Shown here one piece after another: positions 16,130-24,189 of a stretch of DNA of 35,000 nt; position 1 is the first letter of the stretch, and each line of letters starts with the position of its first letter. The DNA lies in contig CAJNDS010000530.1 of the NCBI GenBank assembly GCA_905221605.1, forward strand, positions 27,501 to 62,500, written 5' to 3'. Below the pieces are notes generated by a model. The model did no database searches, had not been told where the DNA came from, and worked only from the letters and a program-made list of their open reading frames with translations. Made by a program: the position numbers and the translations under genes. The stretch is from Symbiodinium natans (Eukaryota > Sar > Dinophyceae > Suessiales > Symbiodiniaceae).

Positions 16130-16305
16130 ACCCTAAACCCCAAACCCCAACCTAAACCCTAAACCCTAAACCCAAATACCAAAACCCTAAACCTTAAACC
16201 CTAAACCCTGAACCCAAAACCCTAACCCTAAACCCTAAACCCTAAACCCTAAACCCTAAACCCTAAACCCTAAACCCTAAACCCTAAACCCTCAACCCTA
16301 AACCC
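16130..16305. repeat. CCCTAAA array, left part degenerate
   Basis: About 24 units; perfect from 16222 to about 16290. Confidence 0.96.
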
Positions 16306-16365
16306 TTCATATTATGAGTATGAAGTTTTGGCATGCTTGCCTCGAGGTGCTTAAACCCTGTACAC

Positions 16366-16400
16366 CGTCTGCAATGCCTGTGGTCCGTGATCACCAAGCT
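16366..16400 (-). CDS. putative exon 1 of the PIP-box run
   Basis: Acceptor TTAAAG, then LGDHGPQALQT and donor ACG|GTGTAC, ending in phase 0. Confidence 0.4.
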
Positions 16401-16464
16401 CTTTAAACAACCCTTGGGGTTTAGGGTTCCAAATTGAAGAAAACCTCATCGACCCATCACTTAC

Positions 16465-16521
16465 CAAATTACAACAACAGGCCTTGACACCAGCAACGCA
16501 AACACCAAATGCCGGATGTCA
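16465..16521 (-). CDS. putative exon, hydrophobic
   Basis: Acceptor TTTCAG and donor TTTG|GTAAGTG are both close to consensus. The translation DIRHLVFALLVSRPVVVI could be a beta strand/helix core or a membrane segment. Its phase does not match 16366-16400. Confidence 0.5.
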
Positions 16522-16534
16522 CTGAAACAAACCC

Positions 16535-16690
16535 TATATAGACCCTTAATAAGGGGCTTCTAAGGGAACCTAAGCCCAAAAAATGGGCATAAGGGCCTAC
16601 TCTTGGTCCTAGAATCTCAATCTCTAGGCTACCCTACCCCCGTGTGGAACCCTACAATAAACTCTAGTTTGTAAATCCCAAACTTTATAA
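16535..16690 (+). repeat. dispersed family F6, copy 2
   Basis: Shares 'taagggcctactc.tggtcctagaa' and 'cctaagcccaaaaa' with 15290-15440. Confidence 0.6.
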
Positions 16691-16752
16691 GGTTTAGTTA
16701 GTTGGTAAACCCTAAACCCCAAACCCCCAACCCTAAACCCGAAACCCTAAAC

Positions 16753-16827
16753 CGAAAACAGAGGTGGGAGGCCGGAACTGCTCCACCTGGTAGCCGAGAG
16801 TTTGGGACGCTGCCGGGAAAGCCACGT
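16753..16827 (-). CDS. putative exon, unknown protein
   Basis: Acceptor GGCCAG, then VAFPAASQTLGYQVEQFRPP and donor TCG|GTTTAG, where the telomere-like unit itself provides the GT. Confidence 0.45.
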
Positions 16828-16841
16828 CTGGCCTCCAGGGT

Positions 16842-16915
16842 AGGTTTAGGGTTTAGGGTGTGGGGTTTAGGGTTTAGGGTTTAGGGCTTAGGGTTTAGGG
16901 TTGAGGGTTTAGGTG
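16842..16915 (+). repeat. TTTAGGG tract
   Basis: About ten units with TTTGGGG and TTGAGGG variants. Confidence 0.94.
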
Positions 16916-16917
16916 AT

Positions 16918-17090
16918 TTAGGCTTCAACCAACTGGTTCTTCGTAAGTCTTAGTATGGACTCAGGGAATTCAAGTACCTTATATACCCTCAATCGGGGTT
17001 AGGGGTTTAGGTTTAGGGGTTTCGGTTCTAGGCTTCAACCTACCGGCTCTGAGCAGGAATCAAGGAATTAAGTACCTTATATACTCTCTA
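16918..17090 (+). repeat. imperfect tandem duplication, about 115-bp spacing
   Basis: 'taggcttcaacc' and 'caagtaccttatatac' in the first copy (16918-16988) recur as 'taggcttcaacc' and 'taagtaccttatatac' in the second (17030-17085), with TTTAGGG-like units between. Confidence 0.7.
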
Positions 17091-17161
17091 AGGGATGATC
17101 TAGAGAACCTAGCATCCTCATTCCCCTCCTAAGAACCAGTAGCTACAACAAAGAACTTTTG

Positions 17162-17201
17162 GGGTCTGAATGCCTCCGTAAAAGGAGTGCCTTTCAGACC
17201 C
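17162..17201. repeat. small hairpin
   Basis: GGGTCTGAA at 17162-17170 pairs with TTTCAGACCC at 17192-17201, with further pairing inwards. Confidence 0.6.
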
Positions 17202-17239
17202 AAGTTTGGGGTGTAGGGTTTGGGGTTTAGGGTTTAGGG

Positions 17240-17710
17240 CTACAGGTACATGGACCCTTTGGGTTGGTAGAGTGGCTTATGGGGTAAAAGGGGCGCACAG
17301 GGCTGATTAAGGGGCGTTTCGCACGTACACCTTTACAGTAAACAGCTCCGCCCACAAGGGGGCATTACATCAAGGGACGAAGGCGGGATCCTTATAAGGG
17401 ACCTTAATTAGGGTTGATATGGGGATACCTAGGTATATGGGGGCCATATGAGGTATACATTGGGGTTGTATAGGGGAATAGGATTACGGGTCCCTTCTAG
17501 GGGTCCCTCCTTTTAGCAACCACAGTACTTTGGGGCCTAAGGACTCTTAGGAGAGACACAAAGTACTGTATCTTAGGGTAGTCGGGTCCCTTAGTATGGG
17601 CCCTGAAAAGGGGCCCCTTATATGAAAACCCAAGGGCGCGTGCTTCAGAACCCCTTTGAAGAAGGAAAGGGGCCATGTAACTACCCTTAGACTGTATATG
17701 CGCCAGCACT
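17240..17710. other. gene-poor stretch of dispersed repeat fragments
   Basis: Contains 'tacatggaccctttggg' (shared with family F2) and many 'cccttata' motifs. One short minus frame (LWAELFTVK, near 17325) has a GT donor but no clear acceptor. Confidence 0.45.
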
Positions 17711-17904
17711 AAACCCTGAATCCTAAAACGTAGAAGCCCTGGACTTGCTGTTGTTGAGTTAGGGTTTAGGGTGCACCTACCCGAAGCCCAAGATAATAAA
17801 CCCTGTGAGGCTTATAAAGCATACAGAGCAAAGCCGGCCGTCCTGGGTCGGTTCTGGCACCCGAACACAAGGCCCCAACACAGTAAACCCCGAACAGCCC
17901 AAAA

Positions 17905-17998
17905 GCCGAAACCCTGAATCTCAACCCCAAACCCTAAACCCCTAAACCCTAAACCCTAAACCCTTAACCCTAAATCCTAAACCCTAAACCCTGGCTCC
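17905..17998. repeat. CCCTAAA tract
   Basis: Degenerate C-strand units with CCCCTAAA and CCCTTAA variants. Confidence 0.92.
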
Positions 17999-18039
17999 AA
18001 GAGAAGGCGAGCAGGACTTAAGCTAAAGGCTTGCCCCAC

Positions 18040-18076
18040 CTCGGCCGAGTACAAGACCCGGAACGCGATTTCGGGA
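18040..18076 (-). CDS. putative exon, unknown protein
   Basis: Acceptor CCCAAG, then PEIAFRVLYSAE and donor GAG|GTGGGG. The frame stays open beyond the donor (VGQAFSLSPARLLLE), so the 3' end is uncertain. Confidence 0.4.
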
Positions 18077-18104
18077 CTTGGGATTGAAGGGGAGGATCCA
18101 GCAA

Positions 18105-18200
18105 ACCCTAAACCCTAAACCCTAACCCCTAAACCATAAACCCCTAAACCCCTAAACCCCTAAACCCCTAAACCCTAAACCCTACACCCTATGCCCTAAA
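18105..18200. repeat. CCCTAAA/CCCCTAAA tract
   Basis: Mixed seven- and eight-base units. Confidence 0.93.
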
Positions 18201-18207
18201 CCCATAC

Positions 18208-18258
18208 AGCAGATCCCGCGCACTCCTTTTCCCCCGAAACTCCAGCGCTGCAGAGGTG
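18208..18258 (-). CDS. putative 17-codon exon
   Basis: HLCSAGVSGEKECAGSA between acceptor GCGCCAG and donor GCT|GTATGG, phase 0 at both ends. Confidence 0.45.
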
Positions 18259-18381
18259 CTGGCGCCACAGACCCGAAACCCTGGACTCTAAACCCTGGGT
18301 TTAGGATCTAGGGTTTAGGGTTTAGGGTTCAGGGTTTAGGGTTCCGAAAGCCTACGAGCACCAAAGGTTAGGGCTTGGGAC

Positions 18382-18440
18382 TAGGGCAAAGGCTGAGCCA
18401 TAAACTCGAACGCCCTGGTAATATTGATGCACGCAAACGC
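18382..18440 (-). CDS. putative exon, unknown protein
   Basis: Acceptor TTCAAG, then AFACINITRAFEFMAQPLP and a GT donor (CTA|GTCCC). A second minus frame is open. Confidence 0.4.
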
Positions 18441-18696
18441 CTTGAATAACAAATGAATGATTTAGCTAGGTGTTCGCAGTAGCCTGGGATGTGAGGATGA
18501 AGATTCTTGGTGCTTCTTTACCCCGGCTCTCAAACACAAGATCTTAACCCCAACAAGAATGGAATGATAATGAGGATTTAGGGCTTCGGGTTAGGATTTC
18601 CAGGTATATCCACGCCAGCCCTATCAAGCTTATGAGCCGTAAACCCCATACATAAACAGAGCAGGAACAGAGCAGGATGTATGTACATGTACAGAG

Positions 18697-18770
18697 GGAG
18701 AGAGAGGGAGAGAGAGAGAGAGAGAGAGACAGCGAGAGAGAGAGAGAGAGAGAGCGAGAGCGAGAGCGAG
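18697..18770 (+). repeat. GA microsatellite
   Basis: A GA run with GC interruptions. It is a pyrimidine tract on minus, but it lies on the 3' side of the next minus-strand exon, so it does not help that exon's acceptor. Confidence 0.95.
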
Positions 18771-18778
18771 CGCTAGGC

Positions 18779-18838
18779 AGAGATCCGCCGCAGCCGTCGG
18801 GACTTCTTCGGAGAGCAGGCAGCCGTGCAAAGGCAGTC
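18779..18838 (-). CDS. putative exon, unknown protein
   Basis: Acceptor CTTTGCAG followed by GA, then LPLHGCLLSEEVPTAAADL. The 3' limit is unclear; the frame runs into the CT repeat. Confidence 0.45.
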
Positions 18839-18944
18839 CTGCAAAGACTAAGACACATGTCACCGAGCCGTGGGGCGGATTTTGCTTAACCCCCTGAACC
18901 CTAAACCCTAAACCCTAAATCCTAAACCCTAAACCCCCAATCAC

Positions 18945-19018
18945 CCTCAGCGCCCGTCTCCTCATCTGCCACGACGCCGCTCTGCCGATAGACCGTGATG
19001 TCTTCGGCGCCCCGCGTT
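18945..19018 (-). CDS. putative exon, unknown protein
   Basis: Acceptor GGTTCAG, then TRGAEDITVYRQSGVVADEE and TGAE, with donor GAGG|GTGATT. Good composition and clear edges. It lies 3' of the stop at 19381, so it should belong to a different transcript. Confidence 0.5.
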
Positions 19019-19075
19019 CTGAACCAGTACCTGTTTCATGGTTTCCCTACTACACCCCCCTCTGGACTATCCCTG

Positions 19076-19165
19076 TTTAGGGTTTAGGGTTTAGGGTTTA
19101 GGGTTTAGGGTTTAGGGTTTAGGGTTTAGGGTTTAGGGTTTAGGGTTTAGGGTTTAGGGTTTAGG
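19076..19165 (+). repeat. (TTTAGGG)13
   Basis: About 13 near-perfect G-strand units. Confidence 0.98.
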
Positions 19166-19243
19166 GTTGAGGGCTCAGAGCTCCGTACACTTGCTTCTCT
19201 AAAGCTTATACCTAGTTGCTGAGTACCCTGGCTCAAAAAGGAT

Positions 19244-19375
19244 CCTAAACCCCTAAACCCCTAAACCCCTAAACCCCTAAACCCCCAAACCCCCAAACCC
19301 CTAAACCCCTAAACCCCTAAACCCCTAAACCCCTAAACCCCTAAACCCCAAACCCTAAACCCTCAACCCTACTTA
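19244..19375. repeat. CCCCTAAA octamer array
   Basis: About 13 octamers, then CCCTAAA. It is inverted in sense relative to 19076-19165, with only 80 bases between. Confidence 0.96.
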
Positions 19376-19380
19376 AACCC

Positions 19381-19456
19381 TTAAAGTCCCAGGAGCTTCT
19401 GCAGCTCGTCGCGCATGGCATCCGTCACCGGCTGCACGGCTCGGCCACGAAAGTTC
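19381..19456 (-). CDS. putative terminal exon with stop codon
   Basis: Acceptor GCCCAG followed by GA, then NFRGRAVQPVTDAMRDELQK, LLGL and a TAA stop. The reading is fully coherent and is one of the few 3' gene ends visible. The upstream exon at 19596-19624 is in phase, and a 24-bp direct repeat covers both exon edges. Confidence 0.6.
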
Positions 19457-19595
19457 CTGGGCCAGGACTCCGCAAGGTTTTCACTATCGGGTTTCGGGTT
19501 TAGGGTTTGGGGTTTCGGGTTTAGGGGTCAGGGTTTCGGGTTTTGGGTTTTGTTGGGTTTAGAATCGGGTTCATAGGGTGTCTAGAGTTTAGTTC
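19457..19595 (-). other. putative GA-AG intron with telomere-like sequence
   Basis: 139 bp, starting GAACTAAA and ending GCCCAG on minus. Most of it is degenerate CCCTAAA/CCCGAAA. The flanks 19452-19475 and 19591-19614 match at 22 of 24. Confidence 0.55.
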
Positions 19596-19624
19596 CTGGG
19601 CAAGGACTCTGCAACATATAACTG
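19596..19624 (-). CDS. putative penultimate exon
   Basis: Acceptor CAGTTAG, then QLYVAESLP and two bases of the next codon, which the exon at 19456 completes to Arg. Confidence 0.5.
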
Positions 19625-19639
19625 CTAACTGTAGTGCTT

Positions 19640-19990
19640 TGGGTTTTTTGGGGGGTTGTATAGGATTTATAGGGTTTGTGTTTTTGGGGTTTATAGGAAT
19701 TGTAGTTTTATGGGCTTTAGGGCTTTGTCTTTTTGTTGCTTTGTTTGGGGGTTTTTAGGGTGGTGAGAGTTGAGGGTTTGGGGTTTCGGGGTTTAGGGTA
19801 CAGGGCTGATAGGGTTTTTTGACGTTTTTTATAGGGTTTGTAGGGTTAATATGGGGTAACATAGGGTTAGTATAGGGTTTATAGGGCTGGAGTTTAGGGT
19901 TTTGGGGTTTTTTGTTTTTTGGGTTTGTAGGCTTTTAGAGTTTAGGGCTCGGGGTTTAGGGTTTAGGGTTCGGGCTTTGGGGGTGTGCTG
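19640..19990 (+). repeat. G/T-rich degenerate telomere-like stretch
   Basis: A long run of GGGTTT-like words with insertions (GGGTTTATAG, GGGTTTTTTG). The hydrophobic plus frame at 19543-19758 comes from this composition and is not accepted. Confidence 0.75.
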
Positions 19991-20042
19991 ACCACAATCA
20001 TAAGGTGCAGCGAAGCTCAATCATACAACCTCCCTTGAGATA

Positions 20043-20205
20043 CTTGGAGGTTCATGGTACCTCCCTAAACCCTAAACCCTAAACCCTAAACCCTAAACTG
20101 TACTTCAAACCAAAGTACAACCCTCTTCGGGCACTTCAGGGGGTTTATAAGTGGGTTCTGACTGCAGTTATATCTGGGTGATAAGTACCCTGAACCTCCC
20201 GTAGG
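20043..20205. repeat. family F3 element interrupted by (CCCTAAA)5
   Basis: The left end 'cttggaggttcatggtac' and the reverse-complement end near 20190-20205 ('gtaccctgaacctccc') form terminal inverted repeats. Between 'catggtac' and 'ctgtactt' a 35-base CCCTAAA array (20063-20097) sits where the copy at 14760 has about 17 unrelated bases. Confidence 0.75.
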
Positions 20206-20229
20206 TAGGGTACCTGGACCCCCAGGCAC

Positions 20230-20283
20230 CGTGCAGCTGTGTCTCTTTCGCCAGGGTGGCGTGGTGTAGTACATGTCGATGAC
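20230..20283 (-). CDS. putative exon, downstream member of a pair
   Basis: Exactly 18 codons, VIDMYYTTPPWRKRHSCT, between acceptor TTCTGAG and donor ACG|GTGCCT. In phase with 20334-20428. Confidence 0.55.
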
Positions 20284-20333
20284 CTCAGAAGAACCCGAAA
20301 GCCTAAACACCCTAATCCCTAAACCCTATCAAC
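20284..20333 (-). other. putative 50-bp intron of telomere-like origin
   Basis: Starts GTTGATAGGG and ends TTCTGAG on minus. The body is TTTAGGG-like in the transcribed sense. Confidence 0.45.
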
Positions 20334-20428
20334 CCTACAGGCTTTATAGAGCTTAGGGAATTCGGGCTCAAGTCTGATAGACTCCGGAATTAAACTCCAC
20401 AAGCCCTCGGCCAGAACCCCGAAATCAT
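20334..20428 (-). CDS. putative exon, upstream member of a pair
   Basis: Acceptor TTCATCAG, then DDFGVLAEGLWSLIPESIRL and EPEFPKLYKACR, with donor AGG|GTTGAT. One of the strongest islands. No family is recognised. Confidence 0.6.
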
Positions 20429-20452
20429 CTGATGAACGCCCTGAAAACTCAC

Positions 20453-20500
20453 CTGCGTATGCTCCATTCTAGGACCTCGCCGCCCAAAAGCCACTCAAAA
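20453..20500 (-). CDS. putative exon with consensus donor
   Basis: Acceptor GGGACAG, then FEWLLGGEVLEWSIR and donor CGCAG|GTGAGT. The phase does not match 20334-20428, and only 24 bases separate them, so the two may belong to alternative structures. Confidence 0.4.
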
Positions 20501-20564
20501 CTGTCCCATCAAGTGCGATGTTGGGCAGAATCCGGATTACTGGTCTCCTCAAAAGGGCACATCA

Positions 20565-20690
20565 ATGTTTAGGGTTTAGGGTTTAAGGTTTAGGGTTTAG
20601 GATTTAGGGTTTAGGGTTTAAGGTTTAGGGTTTAGGGTTTAAGGTTTAGGGTTTAAGGTTTAAGGTTTAGGGTTTCGGGTTTAAGGTTCA
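20565..20690 (+). repeat. TTTAGGG/TTTAAGG array
   Basis: About 18 units with frequent TTTAAGG. Confidence 0.95.
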
Positions 20691-20814
20691 GGGGTTAGGC
20701 GTGGATTGACTTCGAGGGGCGCTGTTCCGGCGGATGCCGCGGAGGGCCTGGCATGGGCACCAAGGGAGCTTTTGTTGGAGGCTTCTGTGGGTGTGTTGTG
20801 CTTGGCCCGACATT

Positions 20815-20962
20815 GAACCCTAAACCCTAGGGTTTAGGGTTTAGGGTTTAGGGCTGAGGGTTTAGGGTTAGGGTTTAGGGTTTAGGGTTTAGGGTTTAGG
20901 GTTTAGGGTTTAGGGTTTAGGGTTTAGGGTTTAGGGTTTAGGGTTCAGGGTTCAGGGTTCAG
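20815..20962. repeat. CCCTAAA meeting TTTAGGG at CCCTAGGG
   Basis: Two C-strand units switch at 20825-20832 to about 18 G-strand units: the same divergent junction as at 14391. Confidence 0.97.
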
Positions 20963-20967
20963 GGCAC

Positions 20968-21033
20968 CAAACCCAGCCGCAGCTCTGCCAAAGCATTGCT
21001 GGGCTTAAGAGTCTCGAAGGCTACCCAGGGCCT
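20968..21033 (-). CDS. putative 22-codon exon
   Basis: RPWVAFETLKPSNALAELRL then GL, between acceptor GACTAG and donor TTG|GTGCCC, phase 0 at both ends. Confidence 0.55.
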
Positions 21034-21326
21034 CTAGTCTAGTGTTCAGGATTTTAGGGTTTAGGGTTTCGGGTTAAGATTTATTATTTGGGGGGGGGAT
21101 GTAGGGCTTAGGGTGCTGCAGGAGCGAGCAGGAAATGGAGGCTACAGGCAATTGGGTTCTCAGGCTTCTAGGGCTTGTAAGAGTAACCTGCCAAATCCTC
21201 AATGTCCCAGGATTGGGCCGGGAATTGCGGGGGATACCTCTTGCCTAGGATTTAGCCTTGGCAAATCTGATTTGCAATGCTTTAAGGGTTTTGGGCTTAG
21301 AAGAGGCTGTACACGCCGGGACTTAC

Positions 21327-21433
21327 GTGCAACGACAACCTTTGACAAGCAGCCCACGTGTTGAACAGTGCTGACTCGATCTTCACATGCAGCAGAGGCT
21401 GTTCAAGGATATTGCCGCTGTATTCAGGGTGTA
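21327..21433 (-). CDS. putative exon with GTAAGT donor
   Basis: Acceptor GCTGAG, then HPEYSGNILEQPLLHVKIES and ALFNTWAACQRLSLH, with donor CAC|GTAAGT. Long, coherent and globular in composition; no family is recognised. Confidence 0.6.
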
Positions 21434-21498
21434 CTCAGCAGCAACACGCCCATCCATGCCAAAAGCCCCTACAGCTCTACTCCTGCTGATCTAAGGCT

Positions 21499-21873
21499 CT
21501 AAGCCCTGAAATCCCAAAGCCAACGCCCCACGCCCACCGGCGTATCCGACAGATGCACAACGAAGTCCCCCTTCCTGCGCTCGGCCATGAGCCTCAAGTG
21601 CTTGCCGCGATGTTGGGTCTGCTCTCGGGCCCTTTCTGGGGTCTGGGGTTTCGGGCGCTCTGCATGTCTATGATGTGTGAGGGAACGCTTTGCAAAAGGC
21701 CTAAACCCTAAAACTGGGCACTTCAAGCGTTGTGGGTCAAGGCCAGGGATCAGCGTGGGAAAGGGGGAGTGAACAAGCCGCAGCGAAGGCTTCTGGCTGA
21801 TGATGTTAATGATCGTCAGAAGATAGTCATAGGGCCGATTTTGTCCTCTTACTTCTTTGAGCGTTTTATGCAT
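21499..21873 (-). CDS. long open frame, putative exon(s)
   Basis: A continuous frame of about 124 codons ending at a TAG. The first part (PYDYLLTIINIISQKPSLRL) and the last part (GKHLRLMAERRKGDFVVHLS) look like real protein. One and a half telomere-like units sit inside the frame near 21705. A donor ACGCCG|GTGGGC near the end could replace the stop. Confidence 0.5.
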   Translation of the reverse strand: MHKTLKEVRGQNRPYDYLLTIINIISQKPSLRLVHSPFPTLIPGLDPQRLKCPVLGFRPFAKRSLTHHRHAERPKPQTPERAREQTQHRGKHLRLMAERRKGDFVVHLSDTPVGVGRWLWDFRA

Positions 21874-21903
21874 TATTCATATGATTATTATAGCTGTTTG
21901 TTG

Positions 21904-21965
21904 TATATATGTATATATATATATATATATGTTTTTTTTTTTTTTTTTTTGGGGGGGGGGGGGGG
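21904..21965 (+). repeat. (TA)n, T19, G15 composite
   Basis: A TA run to 21930, T19 at 21932-21950 and G15 at 21951-21965, directly adjoining. Confidence 0.97.
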
Positions 21966-22100
21966 TGTTGGTTGAGGTAACCGACTAGTCCTTCGCTAGT
22001 ATTTTCAAGGTCGGGCTTCTACGGGGGGGCTCAGGTGTCAGGGTCCCCTAAGACCCTCATCTGCCCTACCAGTACACTGCTCTAAACCGACTCTAAGCCC

Positions 22101-22148
22101 TAAACCCTAAACCCTAAACCCTAAACCCTAAACCCTAAACCCTAAACC
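22101..22148. repeat. (CCCTAAA)7
   Basis: Perfect C-strand units. Confidence 0.97.
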
Positions 22149-22201
22149 CCTACGGCCCTAAACGCCCTAAATTGCCAGCTAAGGAGCATAACGTCGCGCA
22201 C

Positions 22202-22249
22202 CTGCCAGTTCCGAGCACGGCAGATTCGCAGCACCACTTGGTCGAACCT
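22202..22249 (-). CDS. putative 16-codon exon
   Basis: RFDQVVLRICRARNWQ between acceptor CTAAAG and donor CAG|GTGCGC, phase 0 at both ends. The frame stays open beyond the donor (VRDVMLLSW). Confidence 0.5.
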
Positions 22250-22321
22250 CTTTAGGGTTTAGGGTTTAGGGTTCAGGGTTTAGGGCTTGGGGTTTAGGGT
22301 TTGGGGTTTAGGAAACATAAC

Positions 22322-22375
22322 GGGTGGTTTGGGGCGCCCATCGGGACTTTGGGGGAACCAGGTTCTGGAGTTCAT
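22322..22375 (-). CDS. putative 18-codon exon
   Basis: MNSRTWFPQSPDGRPKPP between acceptor TGCCCAG and donor CCC|GTTATG. Confidence 0.5.
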
Positions 22376-22802
22376 CTGGGCACATCCATATACAACCCCA
22401 ACCTCAAGCCCTAAACCCTCAAGCCCGAAGCCCCAAACCCCAAACCCTAAACCCTAAACCCTAAATTCTGAACCCTGTAAACCCTAAACCGTAAACCCTG
22501 AACCCTAAACCCTAAACCCTAAACACAAGTTCTTCATCAATTTCGGCCAGGCACAAGTTTTGCCGGGGTTTTGGGCTTAGGGTTCAGCGTTTGAGGTTCG
22601 AGCGGCCTAGACTAACCTAGGGGCCAAAAAAACTACATAAACATAAGGATCCTACAAACAGAATTCTTCGGACTTTGGTTGGCCCCTATAAACCTTTGAA
22701 ACCCACAAAACCTCATGTGCTAAATGCCCTGTCAGAACCCGAAGCTCTAAACCCTAAACGCCGAAACCTAAACCCTCAACCCTGAAAGCCGAAAAAAAGG
22801 GG

Positions 22803-22890
22803 AGAGTTCCAGGGCCCCCGGGCCTGGTGTCGTAGTGAAGACCGAAGCGGTAATGCCCCACGTTACCGTGGGTGAGGTTCTCCATTACCT
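22803..22890 (-). CDS. putative exon, unknown protein
   Basis: Acceptor CAAGCAG, then VMENLTHGNVGHYRFGLHYD and TRPGGPG. The 3' limit is uncertain (GC or GA donors available). Confidence 0.5.
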
Positions 22891-23184
22891 CTGCTTGGTT
22901 GCTTAGGGCTCAGGTGGCCTACGGAGCTTTTATGGATGTACTATTTAGGGTTCAGGGTTTAGGGTTTAGGATTTAGGGTTTAGGGTTTACGGCGAGCGCA
23001 GCCCAGCTATGCCCATGCTAGGCAGCTGACAAAGCCAGACCCGAAAGCAACCTATAGGAACAAAAACGGGTTTAGGGTTTAGGGTTCCTAAACCGCTTTT
23101 TTTGGTTTTAAGGGGCTTGTAATGAGAACCCAAACCCCACTCTGGGTCCTAGTTGTAAAGCCCAAGCCCCAAGCCCCAAACCCT

Positions 23185-23278
23185 CCCTAAACCCTAAACC
23201 CTAAACCCTAAACCCTAAACCCTAAACCCTAAACCCTAAACCCTAAACCCTAAACCCTAAACCCTAAACCCTAAACCC
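23185..23278. repeat. (CCCTAAA)13
   Basis: Near-perfect C-strand units, followed directly by a family F6 fragment. Confidence 0.97.
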
Positions 23279-23754
23279 CAAAAAGGGAATAAGGCTCTGG
23301 GTTAATGCACTACGCGCATGAAGTTGGCCGACTGGGACCCATGCTAGGGTTTAGGGTTTAGGGTTTAGGATTTAGGATTTAGGGTTTAGGGTTTAGGGTC
23401 TAGGGTTTAGGCGGATTTAGGCGCTGGGCGGCTTGAGGTTGAGGGGCGGATGGTTTTCGGGCTCAGGGTTTAGGGTTTAGGGTTTAGGGTTTAGGGGTCA
23501 GGGTTCAGGAATGATTTCCTGACTTCCTCAAAGCCTGCGGTTTAGGGGCGTAGAAGTTTAGCCCCTACCCAAGCCCAACAGACCCCTACTAAGCCCTCCC
23601 AAGCACAACCCCCCTCAAAACCCTAAACGCTAAACCCTAACCCCCCCAAAAAAAAACAACAAAGATGTGAATTCAATAATAAATACTTACAAAATAACGA
23701 AAAACAGAAGAAAGGATTAATAATAAATAAATAACAATAAATGCTTGGCACGCT

Positions 23755-23836
23755 AAAGGCGCTCGAAAGCAAAGCGACAGCTGCGGCTTGTCCTTGGCTG
23801 GAATAGAGGGAACATCGGAAGTGTCGGCAACACGTC
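23755..23836 (-). CDS. putative exon, unknown protein
   Basis: Acceptor CCGATAG followed by GA, then VADTSDVPSIPAKDKPQLSL and CFRAPLA. The 3' side is AT-rich (23645-23750) and looks intronic. Confidence 0.45.
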
Positions 23837-23894
23837 CTATCGGGTAGGGTTATGGAGAATGGGTTACATGGGGTAAAATAGGGTTCTAGGGCCA

Positions 23895-23955
23895 CCCTAA
23901 ACCCTAAACCCTAAACCCTAAACCCTAAACCCTAAACCCTAAACCCTAAACCCTC
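23895..23955. repeat. (CCCTAAA)8
   Basis: C-strand units ending CCCTCAA. Confidence 0.96.
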
Positions 23956-23956
23956 A

Positions 23957-24064
23957 AAGGTTTAGGAGACTTGGGATTTGAAGCTGCTGGCTCGCCATGA
24001 GATCTTAAGCTCATCCTGCCGCGAGTTGCGCAGGAAGCTTGGGTGAAAACCCTGGCTGTGGGCT
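23957..24064 (-). CDS. putative exon, basic Ser-rich
   Basis: Acceptor GAAGTAG, then PTARVFTQASCATRGRMSLR and SHGEPAASNPKSP. Open throughout; the donor is not clear. Confidence 0.45.
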
Positions 24065-24189
24065 CTACTTCGAAGTAGGTTTTAGGGTTTAGGGTTTAGG
24101 CTTTAGGGTTTAAGCGGTATAAGGTGTAGTGTAGGGTTTAAGAGGTATAGGGTTTAGGGCTCAGAAGCTTTCGGGGCTTACAGGGCTGA

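Noticed and set aside
18544-18889. Arg/Glu- and Ser/Leu-rich frames over the GA repeat
   Set aside because: Microsatellite translation. Only the island at 18779-18838 has an acceptor and normal composition.
19543-19758. Hydrophobic plus-strand frame resembling a membrane protein
   Set aside because: The Gly/Phe/Leu content comes from GGGTTT-like DNA. The better reading here is the minus-strand exon pair 19381-19624.
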